Shown here one piece after another: positions 27,544-35,895 of a stretch of DNA of 64,000 bases. The stretch comes from Planctomycetales bacterium 71-10. GTDB taxonomy: Bacteria; Planctomycetota; Planctomycetia; Isosphaerales; Isosphaeraceae. The notes under the pieces are model-generated. The model worked only from the letters and a program-made list of their open reading frames with translations, had not been told where the DNA came from and did not search any database. The translations under genes were made by a program, and so were the position numbers. The stretch lies in NCBI GenBank assembly GCA_001898385.1, contig MKTT01000082.1, positions 27,640 through 91,639 of the forward strand, in the 5' to 3' direction. The first letter of the stretch is position 1. Each line of letters begins with the position of its first letter.

Positions 27544-28731
27544 CTAGAAGGCCGTCATCAGGACGAGCTGCGCGGCCCGGATCAAGCTCGCCCGCTCGGC
27601 CGGCGTGATCGCCCCCCGCGCGGCCACGCCGTCCAGGGTCTTCAGGGCGTTCGAGATCACGAAGCCCTGCATGGCGTTGAGCTTCAGGGCCTCGCCGTGG
27701 GACTGGAGGGTGCGGAGGACGTCTCGGATCGTGAGGGCTTCCTCCAGGGGGTTGTCCGGCTGGTCGCTCCAGGTCGGGAGCATACCGGCGTCGGCCGCTC
27801 GGGCGGCGACCCGGTGGATGACCCGGCTGATCTCCGTCAGCTTGGGATAGTCGAGGGTGTCGGGCGTGTCGGCGGGCGAATGATAGCGCGGGTTCTCCCC
27901 CGTGCTGAAGAAGAGGAAGGGGACCTTGCGGGTGCGGAACGGGCCGTAGTCGCTGCGGTTCAGGACGAGCAGGTCGGCCCCCAGGACGCCCATGCGCACG
28001 GGCCGGCCCGCGACGGCCTCATGGAGCCACGGGCGGAGCGCCGGGACGTGCTCGGTCCCCATGACGAAGAAGAAGTCGTCGCAGACCCCGCCCAGCGACC
28101 GTCCGATCATGTCGGCGGTGATGAAGAGGTCGATGGACTCCAGGGCAAACGGCGGGTGCGCCGCAAAGTAGCGCGAGCCGTACAGGCCCGCCTCCTCCTG
28201 GTCGAACGCCAGGAAGACGACCGAGCGCCTCGGCTTCTCCGCGCGGGCCGCGAGGCAGCGGGCGGATTCGAGCATCATGGCCACGCCCGAGGCGTTGTCG
28301 TCGGCCCCGGGGTAGAGGACGCCGCGGCGGACGCCCAAGTGGTCGTAATGCGCGGAGAGGATGACGTATCGTCCGGCGAGGTCCGGGTCGCTCCCGCGGA
28401 TCACGGCCCCCACGTTCCGCCCCGTCGTTTCAACGGGCGGCGCGGGGGGGATCTCCTGGACGTACCGGCCGGCGAACAGGGGCTCCAGGCCGAGGCGTCG
28501 GAACTCGTCGGCGATGAGCCCCGCGGCCTTGCGGCCCCCTTCCCCGCCGCGCCCTTCCAACTCGGGCGAGGCCAGGGTCCTCACCCAGCGTTCGAGGTTC
28601 GGCCGCTCGGGCTCGTCGCCGGCCGCGACGCCGGCGCCGAGGAGGCTCGCCGCCGTCGCGACCGCGACGAACCGGCGGATCGAGACGACCGTCGTCGCGG
28701 TCGCGTGCGGGCGACTCTTCGCAGGAGGCAT
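27544..28731 (-). CDS. M28-family zinc aminopeptidase, exported
   Basis: A 395-residue peptidase with a signal-like N-terminus (FVAVATAASLLGAGVAAG). Two-zinc ligands of the M28 family are seen: His/Asp in LSAHYDHLG, Asp in GADDNASGV, the catalytic Glu pair in FDQEEAGLYG, Asp in FITADMIGRS and a late His in PRYHSPADTPD. It would release N-terminal amino acids from peptides outside the cytoplasm. The last 100 residues are helical. The ATG at 28731 is preferred to 28737 because GAGG lies seven bases before it. Its stop is 1 bp from the end of the convergent propeller gene. Confidence 0.9.
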   Translation of the reverse strand: MPPAKSRPHATATTVVSIRRFVAVATAASLLGAGVAAGDEPERPNLERWVRTLASPELEGRGGEGGRKAAGLIADEFRRLGLEPLFAGRYVQEIPPAPPVETTGRNVGAVIRGSDPDLAGRYVILSAHYDHLGVRRGVLYPGADDNASGVAMMLESARCLAARAEKPRRSVVFLAFDQEEAGLYGSRYFAAHPPFALESIDLFITADMIGRSLGGVCDDFFFVMGTEHVPALRPWLHEAVAGRPVRMGVLGADLLVLNRSDYGPFRTRKVPFLFFSTGENPRYHSPADTPDTLDYPKLTEISRVIHRVAARAADAGMLPTWSDQPDNPLEEALTIRDVLRTLQSHGEALKLNAMQGFVISNALKTLDGVAARGAITPAERASLIRAAQLVLMTAF

Positions 28732-28838
28732 AACCATTCCTCGGCGTTGGAAATCCGCGCGACGGGCCGCCGCTCGACGGGGGATCGTGTGGCAAGTTAC
28801 CCCTGGATCGGGTTTGGAACCCTACACGGAGGTGGATC

Positions 28839-29171
28839 GTGTCGCGAGGCTCATGGATCAAGGCGTTCGCTCTGGCCCTGGCTTTTTCGCTGGGCGGCTC
28901 GGCGAAGGCCCAGGACTGGAACGACTACCTGCACTGGCCGTACGTGCCCCCGCAGGTCCCGGGCAACGGGTTCGAGTACAACGGCCTCTACGACGGCTGG
29001 TACAAGTACCCCCGCGAGCAGCGGATCGTGCCCCAGATCCAGGGGCCGTACTACCGCAACTTCTACGGCGGCTATCGGGTGCTCGACAAGTTCCGTCACC
29101 CCCACGGCTGGCACGACTGGAACAAGAAGAAGTTCTACCAGGGCAACCACTTCGTGCTCGACGTCTTCTGA
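28839..29171 (+). CDS. small secreted aromatic-rich protein
   Basis: A 110-residue protein starting with GTG (GGAGGTGGATC before it). Signal peptide of about 24 residues (FALALAFSLGGSAKAQ), then a mature part very rich in Tyr, Trp, Phe and Asn (DWNDYLHWPYVPPQVPGNGF and on). I believe related proteins occur across Isosphaeraceae, sometimes labelled calmodulin-binding without support. No cysteine or catalytic motif. It is probably an exported structural or surface protein; function unknown. Confidence 0.75.
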   Translation: MSRGSWIKAFALALAFSLGGSAKAQDWNDYLHWPYVPPQVPGNGFEYNGLYDGWYKYPREQRIVPQIQGPYYRNFYGGYRVLDKFRHPHGWHDWNKKKFYQGNHFVLDVF

Positions 29172-29303
29172 TCCGGTCGGGCCTGGATCGGGGGACGGCC
29201 AGGACGGGCCCCGGCCTCAAATCTCGCCCGAGTGCTCCCGATGGAAGCCGCCCCGCCCCCCTCTCCCGAAGGGGGCCGCCGGGGCGGCTTCGTGCTTGCG
29301 CGG

Positions 29304-30452
29304 TCAGCCCAGGGCCAGCGCGATCCGATAGTACGCCTCGGCCGCCAGGGCGACCTGCTCCAGATCGACCCATTCGTCCTTGGTGTGCGCCTGGGCGATG
29401 TCCCCGGGCCCGAAGACGACGGCCGGGATGCCGACCTCGCCCAGCGGGCCGGCGTCGGTCCCGTAGGGGACGCCGACCAGCTCCGGGCTCCGGCCGGTGG
29501 CCTCGGCGACGGCCGCGGCGAACGGCTCCAGCCAGGGGCCGATCGGCGTCTCCAGGGCCGGCATGCGGCCCCACGGCTCGACGAACGTCACGCCGTCCAG
29601 GCCACACCGCGAGGCCACGAACCGGCGGACCCGGTCGACGGCCGCGTCCGGGCCCTCGCCGGGGACCAGGCGGCGGTCGATCTCGATCTCGCAGAAGTCC
29701 GGCACGATGTTGACGCTCTGCCCGCCGAAGATCCGGCCCACCGACATCGTCGGTGCGCCGAGCTTCGGGTGCGGAGCGGAGCCGGCCAGGTCGCCCGCAT
29801 GCTCGGCCAGCGCGGAGACGACCTCCGCCATGCGGTAGATGGCGTTCGACCCGAGGTGGGGCGTCGAGCTGTGGCAGGCCACGCCCCGCGCCTGCACCTT
29901 CCAGCGCACCGACCCCTTGTGCCAGGGGACGAGGTCCAGCTTCGTCGGCTCGGCCACGACCGCCAGGTCGATCCCCTCCTGGGTCTCGGCCAGGAGGCTC
30001 GACCCGATGTGGGTGTACTCCTCGTCCACGGTGCAGGCGAGGACGACCGACGCCGAACGCGCCGGCCGCTCCAACCAGAGGCGGCGGAAGGCCATGAGCA
30101 TGGCGGCCATCCCGGCCTTCACGTCGCACGACCCGCGCCCGTACATCCGGCCGCCGTCGACGCGGGGCTCGAATGGCGGGATGGTCATGCCGTCGATCGG
30201 GACGGTGTCCTGGTGGACGTCGAACAGGAGGGTGCGGGCGGAGGGGGCTGGCGCGTCATAGCGGGCCAGGAGGTTCGACCGCTCGGGGGCGGCCTGCTGG
30301 CGGACGACCGGGATTCCGGCCTCCAGGAACCATCCCTCCAGGAAGGCGCCGATGCGGCCTTCGTAATACTCCGGGCCGCTCACGTCCCTCCCCATCGGGT
30401 TGACGCTGGGGATGGCGACGAGGTCGGCGAGGAGGCGGGTCGTCTCATCCAC
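29304..30452 (-). CDS. M20-family deacylase/peptidase (ArgE/DapE-like)
   Basis: A 382-residue dinuclear zinc hydrolase. Metal and catalytic residues are visible: DVHQDTVP (His and Asp), GRGSCDVKAGMAAM (bridging Asp), VDEEYTHIG (catalytic Glu pair), a later AEPT motif, and C-terminal HTKDEWVDLE His. The dimerisation domain sits between about 175 and 290. The family includes acetylornithine deacetylase, succinyl-diaminopimelate desuccinylase and carboxypeptidase G2; I cannot choose. The GTG at 30452 is preferred because the 30 codons upstream are Arg/Pro-rich and unlike the family. Located beside efp on the same strand with no functional link apparent. Confidence 0.85.
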   Translation of the reverse strand: MDETTRLLADLVAIPSVNPMGRDVSGPEYYEGRIGAFLEGWFLEAGIPVVRQQAAPERSNLLARYDAPAPSARTLLFDVHQDTVPIDGMTIPPFEPRVDGGRMYGRGSCDVKAGMAAMLMAFRRLWLERPARSASVVLACTVDEEYTHIGSSLLAETQEGIDLAVVAEPTKLDLVPWHKGSVRWKVQARGVACHSSTPHLGSNAIYRMAEVVSALAEHAGDLAGSAPHPKLGAPTMSVGRIFGGQSVNIVPDFCEIEIDRRLVPGEGPDAAVDRVRRFVASRCGLDGVTFVEPWGRMPALETPIGPWLEPFAAAVAEATGRSPELVGVPYGTDAGPLGEVGIPAVVFGPGDIAQAHTKDEWVDLEQVALAAEAYYRIALALG

Positions 30453-30553
30453 GGTCCGCGGGCTCCGTCGGCGGCGAGGGGGGCCGGCCGGGCTCGGCTC
30501 CGCCCGCCCCCGGCCGCATCGAGTCGTGGCCTCGCGGCTCACGTCACGTCACT

Positions 30554-31117
30554 TCACTTCACCCGTTCCAGGTACTCGGCCGTGCGGGTGTCGATCCGGA
30601 TCTTCTCGCCAGGCTTGATGAACGGCGGCACCTGGACCTTCAGCCCGGTCTCCAGCGTCGCCTCCTTATACTGGTTCGTCGCCGTGGCTCCCTGGAGGGC
30701 CGGCGGCGTGTCGGTCACGGTCAGTTCGACGGCGTCCGGGATCTCGATCGAGACCGGCTTGTCGTTGATGTACTTGACCATCACCCTCGCGTTCGGCAGC
30801 AGGAAGTCCATCGACGTCCCGATGATCTCGGGCGAGAAGTGGAGTTGGTCGTAGGTCTCCGTGTCCATGAAGACGTGCTCGTCGCCGGCCGAGTACAGGT
30901 ATTCGTACGCCTTGGTCTCGACGTACGGGACCTCGACCTGGTCGACGGAGCGGAGGCGCTTGTCGATCAGCGTCCCGTTGTTCATATTCCGGAGCTTGGT
31001 CTGGACCATCGCCCGGAGGTTGCCCGGGGTGTGATGGGCGAAGTCGACCACGACGTAGTTCACGCCCTCCATCGTGATCACCATGCCGCGGCGGACGTCG
31101 TTCGCTTTGATCATCAT
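30554..31117 (-). CDS. efp: elongation factor P
   Basis: A 187-residue EF-P with all three beta-barrel domains, relieving ribosome stalling at polyproline. The N-terminal KOW-like domain starts KANDVRRGMVI; the C-terminal block LKVQVPPFIKPGEKIRIDT matches the family signature. The loop that enters the peptidyl-transferase centre reads HTPGNLRAM: the tip residue, normally a modified Lys or Arg, is Asn33. The protein therefore should not be a substrate for EpmA or EarP. Length is normal. Many proline-rich proteins in this window would need such a factor. Confidence 0.95.
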   Translation of the reverse strand: MMIKANDVRRGMVITMEGVNYVVVDFAHHTPGNLRAMVQTKLRNMNNGTLIDKRLRSVDQVEVPYVETKAYEYLYSAGDEHVFMDTETYDQLHFSPEIIGTSMDFLLPNARVMVKYINDKPVSIEIPDAVELTVTDTPPALQGATATNQYKEATLETGLKVQVPPFIKPGEKIRIDTRTAEYLERVK

Positions 31118-31322
31118 GGCAGATAGCGTCTCTCAACAGGCGACGGACGGCCGCGGCGGCTCCCTCGCACCGCGCCGTCCTCTGGTTGATCTCCGGGGCG
31201 GTGCCGCGGCGCCGCGCGAGGAATCCCGACGCTCGAATTTACTGGCGCCGCGTCGCTCTGCCTAGTGCGGCCTCCACTTCCGGCGTCGCGATGGGTGAGC
31301 GTCTCGAAAGTGGGTGGGAGAT

Positions 31323-31418
31323 TCAGCAGGCCGCGCCGTCGATCGAGGCGTTCCTCCGCGTCCGGCCTTCCAACCGATCCAGGGCGGAGCACCTCGATCG
31401 ACGGCGTTTGTGCGGCAT
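31323..31418 (-). pseudogene. N-terminal remnant of a large secreted planctomycete protein
   Basis: A 31-codon ORF beginning MPHKRRRSRCSALDRLEGRT and stopping soon after. The pattern basic stretch plus L(D/E)RLEGRTLL is, in my experience, the start of many giant extracellular planctomycete proteins. Here it ends after about 30 residues, with the LL of the motif changed to RR. It sits 42 bp from the left inverted repeat of the IS remnant, so the body of the gene was probably lost in an IS-associated rearrangement. Confidence 0.35.
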
Positions 31419-31459
31419 CAGGATCTGCCGAAGAAGCCGTCGACTCGGTTGCGACAGTA

Positions 31460-31482
31460 TGCCAATAGGACTTACGCAGTAG
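31460..31482. repeat. IS left inverted repeat
   Basis: TGCCAATAGGACTTACGCAG followed by TAG; reverse-complementary to 32639-32660 apart from one substitution and one extra base. Confidence 0.8.
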
Positions 31483-31945
31483 GCGGCATCCGGTCGAGGG
31501 GCCGTCCCCGGTAGGCCCGGACGGCCTCGCGGACGACGGCCGTCTTGGCCTCGTACCAGCTGACCCCGGTGGCGTAGAAGTTCCACGACAGCCGGGCGAA
31601 CGCCCGGATCGCCATGCCGATGTGGTTCCGCTGGGCGCGGGCCGACCGCGCCTGGCATCGCTCGACGTTGCAGCACTGCTTCAAGGCCCGGTGGTACTCC
31701 TCCACCGCCCAGCACCGCTCGGCCAGGTCCTGCCGGCCGAGCTCGTCCATCGCGAGGTCGTTGGTCGCCCAGTATTCAACGTCCCCGTCTCGGGAGACCG
31801 CCTTGAACACGCGGATCGGGCCGAACCCCTCCATATGGACGACGACCCCGCCGTCGCCGATCGTCAGCTGCGAGACCGGCCGGTAGCCGGCTATGAAGCC
31901 ACAGCCTCTGGCCGTGTGACCCGAAGAGCTTCGAGCGGTCCGGCG
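31472..31945 (-). pseudogene. IS4/IS701-like transposase, C-terminal fragment
   Basis: The open frame ends at 31472 and can be followed back to about 31945 without a stop, reading ARGCGFIAGYRPVSQLTIGD and then WATNDLAMDELGRQD, then WAVEEYHRALKQCCNVERCQ and ARSARAQRNHI. The VEEYHRxLKQ...CQxRxAxxQRNH block is the conserved C-terminal core of a DDE transposase group related to IS701/IS4, containing the catalytic Glu. The catalytic Asp residues and the N-terminus are absent: upstream sequence is IS200-type. It cannot be functional. Confidence 0.75.
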
Positions 31946-32017
31946 TGCATAGGCGTGGGAAAGGGCATAGGCTCCACCTCCGGGAAGGCCCTCTCGGGCA
32001 GGAGGGGGAGCCTATGC

Positions 32018-32460
32018 ATGAGTGGCAGAACCTGTCCCATTGTGCGGTGGGACTGCAAGTACCACGTGGTGATCATACCGAAGTACCGGCGTCGCATCTT
32101 CTACGGAAAGTTTCGCCGGCAGGTCGGCGTGATCTTGAGGGATCTGTGCCGTCAGAGGTCGATCGGTTTGGTGGAAGGGCACGCGATGCCGGACCACGTG
32201 CACCTGTGCCTGAACATCCCGCCCAAGTACAGCGTGGCGCACACGATCGGCTTCCTGAAGGGTAAGTCGGCTTCCTGAAGGGTAAGAGCGCCGTGAGGAT
32301 TCATCGGGAGTTGTTGCGAGAACGTCGGCTGACGGGCCTGCACTTCTGGTCGGCGGGTTACTGCGTGAGCACCGTGGGCCTGGACGAGGCTCGGGTGCGG
32401 CAGTACATCCGCGAACAGGAGGAGCTGGAGCGTCGGCAAGGGGAGTTCGAGTTCGAGTAG
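32018..32460 (+). pseudogene. tnpA: IS200/IS605 TnpA (Y1 transposase) broken by a 20-bp tandem duplication
   Basis: The first frame (32018-32278) encodes the HUH part: CKYHVVIIPKYRRRIFYG and MPDHVHLCLNIPPKYSVAHT with the HVH motif. A 20-bp direct repeat (32247-32266 and 32267-32286, unit TCGGCTTCCTGAAGGGTAAG) shifts the frame and brings a TGA at 32276. Removing one copy restores the frame through FWSAGYCVSTVG and VRQYIREQEE, where the Tyr of the RQYIREQE block is the catalytic nucleophile. The restored protein ends at 32460 with about 140 residues, normal for TnpA. It looks recently inactivated. Confidence 0.88.
32247..32286 (+). repeat. 20-bp tandem duplication inside tnpA
   Basis: Two perfect adjacent copies of TCGGCTTCCTGAAGGGTAAG, consistent with slippage; inactivates the transposase reading frame. 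Confidence 0.95.
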
Positions 32461-32638
32461 AGCCAACGGCCCCAGGGGGGCCTTCCCGACGTGGCTGCCC
32501 CTTCAGGGGCGACCGAACGAAACCGGCCCCCTCGGGGGGGCCTCCCTGATACCTCGGCCTCTGCCCGAGCAGCCTCATTCGGCTCATGCCCCGATCCTAC
32601 GGCGACCATCGACCGGGCGCAATCTGTGCCGTTGTCTA

Positions 32639-32660
32639 CTACTGCGTAACTCCTATGGCA
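32639..32660. repeat. IS right inverted repeat
   Basis: CTACTGCGTAACTCCTATGG followed by CA; partner of 31460-31482. The integrase reading frame runs directly into it. Confidence 0.8.
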
Positions 32661-33608
32661 GAAGAGATGGATGCCGCCGGGATGCTCGTCGAGCCACGCC
32701 TTCAAGACGTCGGCGAGGAACGACGAGAGCGGCACGCGCCGCGTCGTCTGCCTGCCCCGAACCCGCTTCCTTTCCCGGAGGATCGCCGCGCGGCCGGTGA
32801 AGTCGACGTCGGCGATCCGCACGCGCAAGAGTTCGCTCCGCCTCGCCCCCGTGTGCGCCGCGAAGCAGACCATCGGGTAGATCCACGGATGGCGGGCCGC
32901 GGATTTCACGTGCTCGAGGAACGAAGCGAGCTCGTCGGACGTGAGATAGAGCGATTCCCAGAGTTCCTCGATCTGTTCGTCGCTCAGGCCGCCGCAGGCG
33001 ATCTGCCTCCGAATCTCGTCACGCGTCTGGAAGTGCGGCTTCTGCCGGGTCTTGCCGTAGACGAGGCCCTTTCCAGGCCAGTCGCCGTCGAGGATCCCCG
33101 CCGCACGGCCCCAGTTCCAGGCGGCCCGCAGGCCGTGGATTTCCTTCTTGGCCGTCTCCGGCGAAACCCCGCACGCGGCGCGGCGGTCGATGTGCTTCTG
33201 CAGGTCGGCCTGCGCGAGCCCCGAGAGCCGGTAGTCGTCGCCCAGGGTCTCGATCAGGTGCTTGAAATGGATGGCCGCCGTGTCGAGGGAGCTCTTCTCG
33301 TGGGCCCCCTCGTGGGTGGCGAGGTAACGGTCGCGCAACTCGCCGAGCGTCCCGAATCGCCGCGTCCCTGCGCGGTGGACGGTGCGTTTCGCCGGCGGCG
33401 TCCCGTCGTGCCGGACGAACTCGACGAGGTCGACGTCGGGGGGGATCTCAAGGAGCCCCTGACGCAACCGGAGCAGGAGGTACTCGACGTGGGAGGCCTT
33501 GGCCTCCGCCTCTTCTCGAGCGACCGGGCCGAGCGCGAACGTGTAGCGTTTCTTCTCGAAGCGGAACTGGCAGTACCAGCCGCTCTTCTTTTGCTGAAGC
33601 GATGCCAT
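32661..33608 (-). pseudogene. tyrosine integrase, C-terminus removed by IS
   Basis: About 316 residues remain of a phage-type integrase. N-terminal arm-binding domain MASLQQKKSGWYCQFRFEKK, SAM-like core-binding domain (about 95-190), and the start of the catalytic domain with the first Arg in AAHTGARRSELLRVRIADVD. The frame reads DEHPGGIHLFCH and then enters the IS inverted repeat. The HxLR, second His and Tyr of the active site are missing, and the lost 3' end is not found on the other side of the IS. The start lies 130 bp from the partial tRNA-Leu copy, the same relation the intact integrase at 43046 has to the real tRNA. Confidence 0.88.
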
Positions 33609-33697
33609 GAGTCACCCTCCCGGAGGGTCAACGCCACCGCCGTCCCGCCCCAATCCGTGCAGCAAAACTGCAGCAAACCCCGACCTGGCGCATGAGA

Positions 33698-33728
33698 AAG
33701 GGGTCAGGGCTTTTCGCCCTGACCCCTT
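33698..33728 (-). terminator. hairpin next to partial tRNA-Leu copy
   Basis: Perfect 13-bp stem AAGGGGTCAGGGC/GCCCTGACCCCTT with a 5-base loop, directly 3' of the tRNA fragment on the minus strand. It likely served as the tRNA terminator brought by the older element. Confidence 0.6.
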
Positions 33729-33738
33729 ATCCCGCATT

Positions 33739-33797
33739 AGTGCCGGAGACAGGACTTGAACCTGCACGGGCATGGTTAGCCCACTAGCCCCTCAAGC
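33739..33797 (-). repeat. attachment-site repeat: 3' end of tRNA-Leu (distal copy)
   Basis: 59 bp identical to 43197-43255, covering the T arm, variable loop and anticodon region of tRNA-Leu. The acceptor 5' half is absent, so this is not a functional tRNA. It marks the far end of the 9.4-kb island and also lies beside the truncated integrase of an older element. Confidence 0.92.
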
Positions 33798-34110
33798 ACC
33801 GCCGTCCATCCGCCGCGTCGGCGTAACGCCCACCACGCCAACGCCTTGTACCGCGCGATGATCGGCCCCGCAACCCGGAAAATACCCGTTTCGAGGGGTT
33901 TTTCGGGCCATAGCGGGTATCTACCCGCCGACTTTCCGGCCCACTAGCCGAAAGTCTAGTGGGCGTGCGGGGCGGGCCGCGGCATACGACCGGGCCCGCC
34001 CCGCATCAATGGTCTCCAACGGCCGGGTTGTCAAAGAACGCACTCACTCACGCTGCATCCGGCCGGGTTCCCGTCCCGGCAAAGTTGCCGAAACGGGACC
34101 GGGGCCGGAT
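33798..34110. other. island left-end non-coding region
   Basis: Contains inverted repeats: GCGGGTA-TC-TACCCGC at 33913-33928, and ACTTTCCGGC...GCCGAAAGT with an inner CCCACTAG...CTAGTGGG at 33931-33963. A similar GCGGGTA-5-TACCCGC occurs at 43070-43088 next to the integrase. These may be arm or accessory sites for integration. I see no gene here. Confidence 0.5.
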
Positions 34111-34929
34111 TCACTGGTCCGGGTCGTGCCGGACGACGACCTGGAGGCCCTCGCGGACGGGACGACCTCCCGTCGACTCGACCGCGAACCGGGCGACCAT
34201 CGAGCCCTCGTTGCTCATCTCGACGTCGGCCCTCCCGACCTGGGGGAGCAGCCAGTCCAGCAGCTTCGCCCGGAAGGCCCGGACCGTCGCCTCCCGCTCG
34301 GGGTAGTGGGCCGTCGCCCCGTAGGCGCCCAGGTCGGACGGGTCGTCGGCCTCGCCCCGCCGCAGACGCGCCGCCAGGACGAAGCCCCCGCCGATCCCCG
34401 TCGCCGCCCACGCCTTCTTGTCCAGGGGGCCGCCGCCGATCTTCCCGTCGATGAAGCGGGCCCAGGTCGCTTCCGGCTCCGGCAAGACGTGGACGTCGAG
34501 GGCGAACCGGCCGCCGCCGACCAGCCACTCCAGGTCCAGCTTCATCCGGTCCGACGGATACTCGCGGGCGTGGGCCGTCAGGGCGTCGAGGGCGGAGGGG
34601 GGGGGTATACATTGTAAACCCCCTTGGCCGGCCCGACGTGGTGACCACGGATCACCCCCCTCCCCGATCGAGGAGGCGGGCTCCATGGCCCAGAACACCC
34701 CGTCCAGCTCCGGGTCGTACTCGGCCCGGAACTCGTCGGGGAGGCCAAGCTGGTCGACATCTTCGACGACCAGGTCGTCCAGCCTGGCGTGCAGGCCGCG
34801 TCGGGCCCGGATCAGCCGGGCCTCCTCCGGGGAGAGGGCGAGGACCTCGCGGGGGAAGGTGGCGGGCTCATAGCGCGAAGGGGCCGGGCCGCCGGGCGTG
34901 TTGCCCGGGGCGGAATCGTGGCGTACCAT
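34111..34929 (-). CDS. island protein of unknown function
   Basis: A 272-residue soluble protein with no recognised family. The N-terminal 30 residues are low-complexity; a helical Arg/Glu-rich piece (REVLALSPEEARLIRARRGL) follows; the C-terminal half has mixed alpha/beta character (RFALDVHVLPEPEATWARFI, FVLAARLRRGEADDPSD, MVARFAVESTGGRPVREGL). No transmembrane helix and no cysteine pair. It occupies the position nearest the distal attachment site, where integrative elements usually carry variable cargo. Start ATG 34929 has AGGAG upstream. Confidence 0.6.
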   Translation of the reverse strand: MVRHDSAPGNTPGGPAPSRYEPATFPREVLALSPEEARLIRARRGLHARLDDLVVEDVDQLGLPDEFRAEYDPELDGVFWAMEPASSIGEGGDPWSPRRAGQGGLQCIPPPSALDALTAHAREYPSDRMKLDLEWLVGGGRFALDVHVLPEPEATWARFIDGKIGGGPLDKKAWAATGIGGGFVLAARLRRGEADDPSDLGAYGATAHYPEREATVRAFRAKLLDWLLPQVGRADVEMSNEGSMVARFAVESTGGRPVREGLQVVVRHDPDQ

Positions 34930-35193
34930 GGGTGTAGATTCTCCTGGTGCAGAACCGTGGGGGATCTTCCTGGGGGCGGGGCGGTCGGATCACTACTCCG
35001 GCCGCCCCCTCTCGTTCCACGTCGAAGGCATCGCTTCGATGCGGAAATGCTACTCGCGGGTACATACCGAGGTCAACCCCGCAGGGTATGTACTTTATTC
35101 TCACCCGAGTGATTGCCCGGTCGTCACCCTGGTTGTACCTTTGGGCGACGCTGGGTAAGCTGGTCGTGCGCGCGAGGGGATTTGCGGACAACG

Positions 35194-35412
35194 ATGAGGA
35201 CCAGGCCTGTGGCCAAGCGGAAAGCGGTTCAGAAACCGCAAGCGATCGGGCGGAAACCCGTAGCCCTCACGATCAAAGGAAACCTTGAATGGCGGGCGTG
35301 GGTAGATCGCGGCGCAGCGTTCTGCCGCACCGATACGTCGAAGCTCGTCGACGCCGCCCTGGTCGACTACCTGAAGGCGAAGGGGTTCGAGGAGCCGGTG
35401 CCGCCGCGGTGA
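35194..35412 (+). CDS. ribbon-helix-helix DNA-binding protein
   Basis: A 72-residue protein with a basic N-terminus and an RHH-type core: strand KPVALTIKGNLEWRAWVDRG, helices RTDTSKLVDAALVDYLKAKG, ending EEPVPPR. Such proteins are CopG/Arc-like dimeric repressors, often antitoxins or operon regulators. It is read rightward, opposite to most of the island, and its stop overlaps an ATG at 35412 of the following membrane-protein frame, so the two are coupled. ATG at 35194 was chosen because the basic linker begins there. Confidence 0.7.
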   Translation: MRTRPVAKRKAVQKPQAIGRKPVALTIKGNLEWRAWVDRGAAFCRTDTSKLVDAALVDYLKAKGFEEPVPPR

Positions 35413-35423
35413 TGGGAGGATCG

Positions 35424-35876
35424 ATGGGCTTCAACGCGGGGAATTGGCTCGACTTTACAGCGATCGTCGTATCGATCGTAGCTCTTTCCCTGGCTCTGTT
35501 CTCCTGGCGCAAAAGCTATGCGGTCGAGCGGCGGATGCTGGAGATCGAAGAGGCCAGGGACCGTGCCGCGGAACTACAATCCGGCAAAGCGAATCTGACG
35601 GCCCGCCTGGAACGAAAATCAAAACACTCGCATGTTTTGATTGTTTGTAATGGCGGCCCCGGGGAGGCTAGATCTGTCAGCCTCCAGCTCGACGGCAAAC
35701 CGGCATCTGAGTATCCGTGCGGGCAACAGGTCCCGGATCGGATCAACTGTCTACTCCCGTCGGGGGAGGCGAGATACATTTTCGTCCCAAACCTGTCCGT
35801 CCGGCTCCCGAGGTCGATCCAGATTGCCTGGGAGGACGATTCAGGTCAGCCCGGCAGGCTCGATTCACACTTGTGA
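35424..35876 (+). CDS. single-pass membrane protein coupled to the RHH gene
   Basis: A 150-residue protein: N-terminal transmembrane helix (WLDFTAIVVSIVALSLALFSW), a short coiled-coil (AVERRMLEIEEARDRAAELQ) and a C-terminal beta-rich domain (HVLIVCNGGPGEARSVSLQL, SGEARYIFVPNLSVRLPRSI) resembling an Ig-like or C2-type fold. ATG 35424 has GGGAGG four bases upstream; 35412 overlaps the RHH stop and is the alternative. Small membrane proteins paired with regulators occur in toxin-antitoxin and defence loci, but no such family is recognised here. Confidence 0.6.
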   Translation: MGFNAGNWLDFTAIVVSIVALSLALFSWRKSYAVERRMLEIEEARDRAAELQSGKANLTARLERKSKHSHVLIVCNGGPGEARSVSLQLDGKPASEYPCGQQVPDRINCLLPSGEARYIFVPNLSVRLPRSIQIAWEDDSGQPGRLDSHL

Positions 35877-35895
35877 TCGATGTGAACTTGCGAAA

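Larger units (their letters stand above)
31947..32590 (+). mobile_element. IS200/IS605-family element nested in the IS remnant
   Basis: Left end: an 11-bp perfect inverted repeat GCATAGGCTCC/GGAGCCTATGC (31965-31975 and 32007-32017) forms a subterminal hairpin just before tnpA, as in IS200 elements. Right end: after the tnpA stop, GC-rich hairpins (around 32467-32560) precede IS4/IS701-type sequence. Exact borders cannot be set without the empty site. There is no tnpB. Confidence 0.65.
31460..32660. mobile_element. IS4/IS701-like element remnant, interrupted
   Basis: Bounded by matching inverted repeats at 31460-31482 and 32639-32660 (21 of 23 positions, one indel). Contains the C-terminal part of a DDE transposase reading leftward, whose stop lies inside the left repeat, as is usual. 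The remainder has been replaced by an IS200/IS605 element. No target-site duplication is visible at the outer edges: the flanks read CAGTA on one side and GAAGA on the other. Confidence 0.75.

Noticed and set aside
33741..33830. possible second tRNA-Leu gene
   Set aside because: Only the 3' part is present; D arm and 5' acceptor strand do not match, so it is an attachment-site copy.
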